Below, one piece after another: positions 8,096 to 14,173 of a stretch of 15,010 nt of DNA (positions are counted from its first letter, which is position 1; every line of letters starts with the position of its first letter). Source of the stretch: Promethearchaeota archaeon (GTDB taxonomy: Archaea; Asgardarchaeota; Lokiarchaeia; Sigynarchaeales; SOKP01); assembly GCA_019894655.1 (NCBI GenBank), contig JAGXNZ010000332.1:1-15010 (forward strand). The letters run 5' to 3'. Below the pieces are notes generated by a model. The model saw only the letters and a list, made by a program, of their open reading frames with translations, was not told where the DNA came from and did not search any database. The position numbers and the translations under genes were made by a program.

Positions 8096-9205
8096 ATGAA
8101 AGAATTTGACATCGTTGTTATAGGAGCAGGTCCTGGTGGTTCAATAGCAGCAAAAGTTGCAGCTGATAATGGATATTCAACTTGTTTTATAGAAAAAGAG
8201 AAACTCGAGAATGGCGGACGATATAAAGCATGCGGTGGAGCAATGGCATGGGAACTTATCGAAGAAATTGATTATCCTGAAGATAAAATTGGCCGCGTTA
8301 TCGAATCCTTGGAACTTCATCATGTTGATGGTGAGGATTTTTCAAAGAAAGGTAAAGGTGCAGTTGTGTGGAGAAATATATTTGATAAATTCTTAACTAA
8401 CTTAGCGACTGAGAGCGGAGCTATATTGAAAGATAACGAACAAATGATCAATATCAAAAAAGTTAAAGCTAGTTATCAAATTTCGACTCGAAAAGATGAA
8501 TACAAAGCTAAATACGTAATCGCCGCTGATAGTGTTTACTCCCCAACCCTAAAACTTTTAGGATGGCCTTTTTTCAAGAGTCAAGATGTAATTTTAACGA
8601 TTACTAAAGAAATGAACACCTCAAAACCTTATATTGATAAGATTCTTGGAAGCGATACCGTTCACTTATTTTTTGGGATCAAGGAGTTAATACCTGTTGG
8701 TTATGCTTGGTTGTTTCCAAAAAATCACAAGATCACTGTTGGTTGGGGCAATCAAATTGATTTAGTAAAGAATTCAAGAAAAGAATTTGAAAAGTTTTGG
8801 GTGCTTCCATTTGTAAAGGAAGCTTTGAAAAATTCCACATTGGAAACCTTTAAGCCTCATCTTATTCCAGTAGGAGTTAGACCAAAACTTTATGAGGATA
8901 ATGTGTTTGCTGTTGGTGATGCAGGGGGAATGGTTGATCCTATAAGTGGAAAAGGAATACCATATGCTATGATGTCGGGTCAAATCGCTATCGAAACGAT
9001 AAAAACTTGCGAGAAAAAAGACAGACTTGATAAGTTAGGATCCACGTACGAAAAGTCTTTAGATCGGAGATTCCTCAAGATACTAAAAGCAAAAAGAATA
9101 GTAAGAGATAAAATTTTCAAAGATGATGAGAGTTTAAAGAAATTTTTAAAATTATGGGAAAAGCACCGCGCTTCCGAAATAGTGATGAAAAAATTATTAG
9201 AATAG
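8096..9205 (+). CDS. Geranylgeranyl reductase family flavoprotein
   Basis: A 369-residue FAD-dependent reductase that saturates the geranylgeranyl chains of archaeal ether lipids (or of related prenyl compounds). The N-terminal Rossmann motif is VVIGAGPGGS (7-16), with the FAD ribose acid at the end of the next strand (FIEKE, 31-35). The ACGGAM motif (45-50) is typical of the family, as are YAWLFPK (203-209), the YxWxFPK lipid-binding signature, and the second FAD motif VGDAGGMVDPISGKGI (273-288). It is slightly shorter than many archaeal members, which run to about 390-450 residues, but both ends look intact. It opens the + strand isoprenoid cluster and is followed by the prenyl synthase. 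Asgard genomes usually carry several paralogues, so whether this one acts on membrane lipids or on a quinone or dolichol is open. Confidence 0.92.
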   Translation: MKEFDIVVIGAGPGGSIAAKVAADNGYSTCFIEKEKLENGGRYKACGGAMAWELIEEIDYPEDKIGRVIESLELHHVDGEDFSKKGKGAVVWRNIFDKFLTNLATESGAILKDNEQMINIKKVKASYQISTRKDEYKAKYVIAADSVYSPTLKLLGWPFFKSQDVILTITKEMNTSKPYIDKILGSDTVHLFFGIKELIPVGYAWLFPKNHKITVGWGNQIDLVKNSRKEFEKFWVLPFVKEALKNSTLETFKPHLIPVGVRPKLYEDNVFAVGDAGGMVDPISGKGIPYAMMSGQIAIETIKTCEKKDRLDKLGSTYEKSLDRRFLKILKAKRIVRDKIFKDDESLKKFLKLWEKHRASEIVMKKLLE

Positions 9206-9209
9206 GTGA
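9204..9209 (+). promoter_or_regulatory. Shine-Dalgarno AGGTGA that questions the annotated start of the prenyl synthase
   Basis: AGGTGA overlaps the stop of the reductase gene. The same core, AAGGTGA, sits six bases before the TTG start of the ubiX-like gene in this cluster. Six bases after the present copy, in frame with the prenyl synthase, is an ATA codon at 9216-9218. The TTG at 9240 is 30 bases away and has no purine-rich site of its own. Confidence 0.5.
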
Positions 9210-9239
9210 AATCTTATAAAATTTATACAATACTCAAAA

Positions 9240-10283
9240 TTGTATGTTCCTAAGATTAATAACGCAATAAAATCTATTTTTGAAGAGCGAATAGATAGTA
9301 TGAAAAATAATTTTCTGAGAGATTATTATTCGGAAATGAAAGACTATTTTTTAGCGGGTGGAAAGAGAATAAGACCAATACTTACTATAGCCACATATAA
9401 TGGATTTACTAACAAAATTGCAGATGAGATTGTTCGCCCTAGTGTAGGGATGGAATTTTTGCATAATGCAACCTTAATTCATGACGATATAATCGATAAG
9501 GATGATTTTCGACGAGGTAATCCCGCGTTTCATTATAGGTTTCAACTATATCACTCAAAATACAAATTTAAAAAAATGGATGCTGCTGATTTTGGAAACA
9601 GTATAGGCATCATCGGGGGAGATACTGCGTTTATTATGGGTTCAATGGCTTATTTTATCAACGATTTTTCGAGAGATATGAACCTCAATTCGATTCGATA
9701 TTTTAGACAAGCTTTTACCGAAGTAATTCATGGAGTTTTAATTGAAATCGATATGGTAAATCAGGAAAAGCTCTCAATGGATGAGTATATCAATATGACT
9801 TCACTTAAAACTGGAGCCCTTATTGAAAAATCGATCCTAATTGGAGCAAGCTACGCAAATATCGAGAAAGAATACATGCCTCATTTATCAACATATGGCG
9901 TGAACTTAGGGATAATTTTTCAAATAATTGATGATATCCTAGGAACTTTTGGAGACGAAAAAGTAACTGGAAAACCTACAGACGGAGATATTCGCGAGGG
10001 AAAACACACTTGTTTGCTAATCGAAGCTATGAACAAATTAGAAGCAATAAAGAAAGATCAATTATTAAACTTAATTTCTAAGTCAGAGATAAGCAGTGAA
10101 GAAGTCCAGGAAGTAAAAGACTTATTCATGGAAGCAGATGTAATTGATTCCTGTAAGAAACTCGCTACTAAGTATTACGAAGAAGCTAGAGTTGCACTTG
10201 AAAAATTAAAACCAGTTGTAAATGATTCAGAAATTGAATTTTTTGAAAATTTACTAAAATTTGTATTAGAAAGAAAATTCTAA
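9240..10283 (+). CDS. trans-polyprenyl (geranylgeranyl-type) diphosphate synthase
   Basis: This 347-residue trans-isoprenyl diphosphate synthase condenses IPP onto allylic diphosphates, most likely to make the C20 precursor of archaeal lipids. Landmarks are GGKRIRP (40-46), the first Asp-rich motif HDDIIDKDDFRRGNP (81-95), KTG (190-192), the second Asp-rich motif FQIIDDILGTFGD (227-239) and KPTDGDIREGKHT (245-257). Two points are unusual. The residue five before the first Asp-rich motif is Ala77 (HNATLIHDD), whereas short-chain archaeal synthases usually have an aromatic residue there. Also, about 15 extra residues (roughly 98-117) separate RRGNPAFH from the IIGGD helix. Product length may thus exceed C20. 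The start is uncertain: the TTG used here lacks a ribosome site, whereas an in-frame ATA at 9216 lies six bases behind AGGTGA and would add eight residues (beginning MKFIQYSK). It lies between the reductase and ubiX-like genes on one strand. Confidence 0.93.
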   Translation: MYVPKINNAIKSIFEERIDSMKNNFLRDYYSEMKDYFLAGGKRIRPILTIATYNGFTNKIADEIVRPSVGMEFLHNATLIHDDIIDKDDFRRGNPAFHYRFQLYHSKYKFKKMDAADFGNSIGIIGGDTAFIMGSMAYFINDFSRDMNLNSIRYFRQAFTEVIHGVLIEIDMVNQEKLSMDEYINMTSLKTGALIEKSILIGASYANIEKEYMPHLSTYGVNLGIIFQIIDDILGTFGDEKVTGKPTDGDIREGKHTCLLIEAMNKLEAIKKDQLLNLISKSEISSEEVQEVKDLFMEADVIDSCKKLATKYYEEARVALEKLKPVVNDSEIEFFENLLKFVLERKF

Positions 10284-10292
10284 ACAATGTTT

Positions 10293-10299
10293 AAGGTGA
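10293..10299 (+). promoter_or_regulatory. Shine-Dalgarno AAGGTGA of the ubiX-like gene
   Basis: AAGGTGA lies six bases before the TTG at 10306 and nine bases after the stop of the prenyl synthase. It justifies the TTG start, since the product then begins VLVAITGASG, exactly where UbiX proteins begin. Confidence 0.7.
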
Positions 10300-10305
10300 A
10301 ATTAT

Positions 10306-10857
10306 TTGGTACTTGTTGCAATTACTGGAGCAAGCGGAGTTGATTTAGCTGTAATTTTACTCCAGCAATTGAAGAAAAATGGACTAGAAACAGAACTTAT
10401 TATAACAAAAGTAGCCGAGAAAATCATAAACATTGAAACTGATTATAAGGTAAATGAAATAATTGAACTCTCTGAAAAATATTATGAAGTTGACGATTTG
10501 ACGGCAGGTCCTGCTAGCGGGTCTTATAAAAATAACATTATGATAATAATCCCTTGCTCTATGAAAACTTTAGCAGCAATCGCTAACGGTTATGCTGATA
10601 ACTTGATTACTAGAGCAGCAGATGTGATAATAAAAGAGCGAAGAAAACTTATTTTAGTTGTAAGAGAAAGTCCTTTCAGCGCAATTCACTTAGAAAATAT
10701 GCTAAAATTATCAAGATTGGGAGTTATTATTGCCCCACCAATCCCATCTTATTATATAAAACCTAAAAATATCAAAGAACTAAACGAATATTTTATAGGT
10801 AGAATTCTTGATCATATCGGTGTTGATAGTGGGATTAAAAGATGGGGAGATAATTAA
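10306..10857 (+). CDS. ubiX: UbiX-type flavin prenyltransferase
   Basis: A 183-residue flavin prenyltransferase, expected to join a dimethylallyl group from dimethylallyl phosphate to reduced FMN. This gives prenyl-FMN, the cofactor of UbiD-type decarboxylases. It has the whole family signature: AITGASGVDLAVILL at the N-terminus, PCSMKTLAAIANGYADNLI (83-101), RAADVIIKERRKLILVVRE (103-121), SAIHLENM (125-132) and PPIPSYYIKP (134-143). Deviations are minor (RESPFS where RETPLS is usual). Length is typical. The start is a TTG with a good ribosome-binding site. In the archaeal modified mevalonate pathway the UbiD-type enzyme decarboxylating trans-anhydromevalonate 5-phosphate needs this cofactor, which explains its place among isoprenoid genes. 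The UbiD partner is not in this window. The 3' end converges on the IPP isomerase gene with a 15-base gap. Confidence 0.93.
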   Translation: MVLVAITGASGVDLAVILLQQLKKNGLETELIITKVAEKIINIETDYKVNEIIELSEKYYEVDDLTAGPASGSYKNNIMIIIPCSMKTLAAIANGYADNLITRAADVIIKERRKLILVVRESPFSAIHLENMLKLSRLGVIIAPPIPSYYIKPKNIKELNEYFIGRILDHIGVDSGIKRWGDN

Positions 10858-10872
10858 AATATTCAAAATCAG

Positions 10873-12009
10873 CTAAACAGAATACAATTGATTTAACCAA
10901 GTGTATAAATCGCCAATTATTACGCGTTTCTCCACTTTATTTTTCAATTCTTCCAAATTGTTCGAATTCATTAGCCATAAACTTGAGCGTAATTCATTTT
11001 TCAACGTTCTAATTTCTCTTAGAGTATTTGATATCGTATCGTTTTTTCTGTCTTGCCAAGAAGATTTTAAAAACTTATAAGCAAACCCACCAACATCAGC
11101 ACCGAGTACAATCGATTTAGCAATGTCAATTCCTGTTTTTAATCCACCGGTAGCAATAATTAACTTTTTGGATACTTTTCTTACATTAACAATACTAACG
11201 GGCGTAGGAATACCCCATTCCCTAAATACATCTGCAGGGTTTCGGGAATATTTTTCATTATCGAAATTATTACGTTTCGATTCTATCGCAGCAAAACTAG
11301 TACCACCAGTCCCTCCAACATCAAACCCATCAAAACCTAATTCGTCAAGCTTTAATGCAAGATCTTGATTAATACCAGTACCTACTTCTTTTGCTATGAG
11401 AGGAATCTTAGTAAGTTCCCTAATTTTCTTGAAATTTTGTCTAAAATTTCTATATGAAATATTGCCCTTATATTGAACGAGTTCGTGTAACGCATTTAGG
11501 TGAATAGCCATTACATCAGCGTTTACCATATCGATGCAAGCATTCAAATCCTCTTCCCTGAAATAGGTTGAACTTACCTGACCTAAACCTAGATTTCCAA
11601 TAACAGGGATAGTAGGAGCAAATTCACGTACGATTTTAAAAGAGTCTACGGTTGTAGGGGCTTCTAATCCAATTCGTTGACTTCCAACACTCATAATGAT
11701 ATTTTCTTCCTCTGCAGCTTTAGCTAGGATTTTATTCACATCCTTTGAAACAGGGTGTCCTCCAGTTATAGCCGAAATACATATAGGTGCGGAAATTTGT
11801 TTATTAAAGAAATTTACTGTGAGATCAATCTCCTCTAAATCGACTTCTGGTATAGCATGGTGAATTAGTTTAATATCGTCAAAATAGTTAAAAGAATGTT
11901 GTACATCATATTCCAAAGGAATTTTTAGATGTTCTTCCTTTCTATTGAATATTTCTTTAGTTTGTTCTGGTTCAGGCATATTTTCTTTTTCATGTTCGCT
12001 TTTTGTCAT
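10873..12009 (-). CDS. fni: Type 2 isopentenyl-diphosphate isomerase (FMN-dependent)
   Basis: A 378-residue TIM-barrel flavoenzyme that interconverts IPP and DMAPP using reduced FMN and Mg2+. Family features are RKEEHL (23-28), ICISAITGGH (76-85), MSVGSQR (106-112), AIHLNALHELVQ (168-179), AKEVGTG (206-212), VGGTGGTSFAAIE (231-243) and the phosphate-binding ATGGLKTGIDIAKSIVLGAD (276-295). The notable departure is in the HLNPLQE motif: His175 stands where nearly all type 2 isomerases have the catalytic glutamine, while the metal-binding Glu176 is kept. The first 20 residues are charged and poorly conserved, so Met11 is an alternative start. The gene follows the IPK gene after a 9-base gap with no visible Shine-Dalgarno sequence, so it is probably the last gene of the minus strand operon. 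Type 2 isomerase is the form normally found in archaea. Confidence 0.93.
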   Translation of the reverse strand: MTKSEHEKENMPEPEQTKEIFNRKEEHLKIPLEYDVQHSFNYFDDIKLIHHAIPEVDLEEIDLTVNFFNKQISAPICISAITGGHPVSKDVNKILAKAAEEENIIMSVGSQRIGLEAPTTVDSFKIVREFAPTIPVIGNLGLGQVSSTYFREEDLNACIDMVNADVMAIHLNALHELVQYKGNISYRNFRQNFKKIRELTKIPLIAKEVGTGINQDLALKLDELGFDGFDVGGTGGTSFAAIESKRNNFDNEKYSRNPADVFREWGIPTPVSIVNVRKVSKKLIIATGGLKTGIDIAKSIVLGADVGGFAYKFLKSSWQDRKNDTISNTLREIRTLKNELRSSLWLMNSNNLEELKNKVEKRVIIGDLYTWLNQLYSV

Positions 12010-12018
12010 AATGCAAAA

Positions 12019-12855
12019 TTATTCATTAATTAATATATTTGTACAATTTAAATTTTGATTCTTTAATGATTTATGAATGTAACCTTCAATTAATCCATTT
12101 ATTAATTGAACTGGAATTTTGGATTTACAAATAGTTCTGATGAAATCAAGTTTACCTTTAATACCACCTGTAACATCTATCTTTTGACCGAGATCTGCTA
12201 AATCTAAACTGTCTAATTCGTTTGAATAGCATTCTGAGACTAATTTACAATTATCACTATTGCTCTTATCAACTACATATAATCCATCTGATTCCATTGC
12301 AAAAACGACTTTTGAGACTTTATAGTTCTTTAAATTTTGGCTTAACGCTAAAATTATTTGATCTCCAGAGATAATCGAGAAGGAACCTTGCTTATCAAGT
12401 ATAATATCACCGTATAGTATTGGCATTATATTAAGATCTAAAGCAGTTTCAATAATATCTAAAGATTTAGTTGAGGTGATTTCAGAATCCTTAATAAATA
12501 TACTAGAAGCTTGAATTGATAAAACAGGATAGTTTTGCTCTAGAAAATGATTAATTAAATAGGTATTGAATTTATTCATTGCTTGATGAGTTTTAGCAAG
12601 CCCAAGAATTTGGTTAGGAATAGATTTATCAAACCCCTTAGAAATACTGTATTTTTTTGCCAAAGGATGACCAAACGAGCCACCACCATGGATTAAGATA
12701 AGTTTTTCATTTGCTTCAATGATTTGCCGAATTGCGCTTTTAACAACATCTTCTCTAATGGAGAATGGTTTATTTTTGTCAGTGAGTAAACTGCCTCCTA
12801 ATTTTAATAGAATTATTTCCTTATTGTTATTCAAATCTAATTTACACTCATCCAA
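12019..12855 (-). CDS. Isopentenyl phosphate kinase
   Basis: A 278-residue amino acid kinase-fold enzyme that phosphorylates isopentenyl phosphate to IPP with ATP. It shows LLKLGGSLLTDK (16-27), the glycine-rich phosphate-binding loop HGGGSFGHPLAKKY (56-69) whose second His (His63) matches the substrate-binding catalytic histidine that separates IPK from other kinases of the fold, SGDQI (163-167) and DVTGGIKGKL (227-236). Length is slightly above the usual 250-265 because of the N-terminus and the C-terminal tail. The start is a TTG at 12855 that overlaps the end of the mevalonate kinase gene by 8 bases; another TTG at residue 8 is possible and there is no upstream ATG in frame. The overlap implies translational coupling. 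IPK is the hallmark step shared by the archaeal mevalonate pathway variants. Confidence 0.94.
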   Translation of the reverse strand: MDECKLDLNNNKEIILLKLGGSLLTDKNKPFSIREDVVKSAIRQIIEANEKLILIHGGGSFGHPLAKKYSISKGFDKSIPNQILGLAKTHQAMNKFNTYLINHFLEQNYPVLSIQASSIFIKDSEITSTKSLDIIETALDLNIMPILYGDIILDKQGSFSIISGDQIILALSQNLKNYKVSKVVFAMESDGLYVVDKSNSDNCKLVSECYSNELDSLDLADLGQKIDVTGGIKGKLDFIRTICKSKIPVQLINGLIEGYIHKSLKNQNLNCTNILINE

Positions 12856-13783
12856 TCATAGTTTTCCAGGCGTCATAACCTTTCATCTTTATAATTTCAG
12901 CAATATTTTTCTGGACTTCGTCGTTTTCGGCTAAAGCAATAACCAATCCACCCCGCCCGGTCCCCGTCATCTTAGCGCCTAATGCTCCGTTATTTAAAGC
13001 TATTTCAACCAATTTATCGTTGATTTCCCCAGAGACCGTGATTTCTTGAAGTAATTTATGATTTTGATTCATTAAATTACCAATGCTTATATCATCGCTC
13101 TTAAGTAATGCTTTTTTAGCTTTTTTTGATAGATCTTTATAATTGCTAAATATTTTCTCGAATTTTTCGGGATTTGCTTCTTTTAAACTCCGCACATCGG
13201 CTACTACTTCTGTGGTGGAGGCTGTTATTCCTGAATTAGCGATTACTAACGGCATCTTTTTTGGCGATTGAAGAACTTCCATAATATTTTTCCCCCCGTT
13301 TAAATTTTTCACGAACCATATCAATCCACCATAAGTGGAAGCAGTATTATCAATTCCTGATGGCGTTCCATGATAGGCTTTCTCACCTTCGTAGGCAGCT
13401 TCGTTAATTTTTTCGTCATCCCACATTAAAGTAAAGCTATCGTTTATTGCACGAGCTAGACTAGTAGCTTGCGCAGCAGAAGCACCAACACCGCTAGCAG
13501 CAAATAAATCTCCAGAAAAAGTTATTTCAAGTTTCTGGCAGCCAACATCTATGTTCATGTGTTCAATAACATTTTTTATGGCTTGCATTGCCTCGTTATA
13601 TTTTTTCTCCTTATAACCAGGAGTGGCAGGCCGTTGATCGATAACTTCCCAACCTTTTCCATCAACCACTTTAACATCAGCAGTCGTATAAGAACCTAAT
13701 GCTGAGGCAATAGCAGGGAATCCATAAACAACGAAATGTTCTCCGAATAATATCGTTTTACCATAACCCTTTCCAAATCCCAT
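12848..13783 (-). CDS. mvk: Mevalonate kinase (GHMP family)
   Basis: A 311-residue GHMP kinase that makes mevalonate 5-phosphate, the substrate of the aconitase-X enzyme encoded just upstream. Visible motifs are GKTILFGEHFVVYG (8-21), the ATP-binding SGVGASAAQATSLARA (97-112), HGTPSGIDNTASTYGG (138-153) with the catalytic Asp145, and the C-terminal AKMTGTGRGGLVIAL. The last motif has Arg where many archaeal enzymes have Gly (TGAGGGG); similar TG-GRGG versions exist in bacterial mevalonate kinases. Length is normal for an archaeal member. The ATG directly abuts the TAA of the aconitase-X small subunit gene, with GGAGA at 13792-13796 as ribosome-binding site, eight bases away. The close packing with AcnX and IPK argues for mevalonate 5-phosphate production and against other GHMP substrates. 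Confidence 0.93.
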   Translation of the reverse strand: MGFGKGYGKTILFGEHFVVYGFPAIASALGSYTTADVKVVDGKGWEVIDQRPATPGYKEKKYNEAMQAIKNVIEHMNIDVGCQKLEITFSGDLFAASGVGASAAQATSLARAINDSFTLMWDDEKINEAAYEGEKAYHGTPSGIDNTASTYGGLIWFVKNLNGGKNIMEVLQSPKKMPLVIANSGITASTTEVVADVRSLKEANPEKFEKIFSNYKDLSKKAKKALLKSDDISIGNLMNQNHKLLQEITVSGEINDKLVEIALNNGALGAKMTGTGRGGLVIALAENDEVQKNIAEIIKMKGYDAWKTMIG

Positions 13784-14173
13784 TTATTTCGTCTCCACTA
13801 TACCTTCATTCCCGTTAACAATTAAATATTGTCCGGATTTAAGATCATCAATATTGATCTTATCTACGCATGGGATTTCACTAATTATGCAGCCAACTGC
13901 TATGATTGTATCGATTTCTTTATTTACAATTGCTACCGGAGCCGTATTATTTTTCTTCATTCGATACATCGTATAAGAACCTACTGTCGATCCTTTACCA
14001 GTAGGAAAAACTAATACTTTTCCAGTGATAATTTGACCCTCAAGTTCGTGGCCCACTTCCACCACTCTTCCAGTTTCGGGATCTACTCCACCATAAAATG
14101 AAATTCCATCTTTTGTTACTATCGCTTCTCCTTCGGCGACTCCCTTATATACCTTTCTTCCTTTTAACTTCAT
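13784..14173 (-). CDS. Aconitase-X small subunit (phosphomevalonate dehydratase small subunit)
   Basis: This 129-residue protein is the swivelling small domain of aconitase-X (DUF126-type), which with the large subunit dehydrates mevalonate 5-phosphate to trans-anhydromevalonate 5-phosphate. Family elements, numbered from the start chosen here, are LVFPTGKGSTVGSYTMYRMKK (about residues 53-73, shown by TGKGSTVGSY) and the segment IIAVGCIISEIPCVDKI. I place the start at the ATG at 14173 because GAGGAGG (14181-14187) lies seven bases ahead of it and the product then starts MKLKGRKVYKG, as in relatives. A start seven codons upstream would be a GTG-type or similar codon inside the ribosome-binding region. 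The ATG overlaps the stop of the large subunit as ATGA, which indicates translational coupling and equal production of the two subunits. Confidence 0.92.
   Translation of the reverse strand: MKLKGRKVYKGVAEGEAIVTKDGISFYGGVDPETGRVVEVGHELEGQIITGKVLVFPTGKGSTVGSYTMYRMKKNNTAPVAIVNKEIDTIIAVGCIISEIPCVDKINIDDLKSGQYLIVNGNEGIVETK

Noticed and set aside
10858..10872. A structured bidirectional terminator between the convergent ubiX and isomerase genes.
   Set aside because: The gap is only 15 bases with no inverted repeat or long T run; the transcripts probably overlap.
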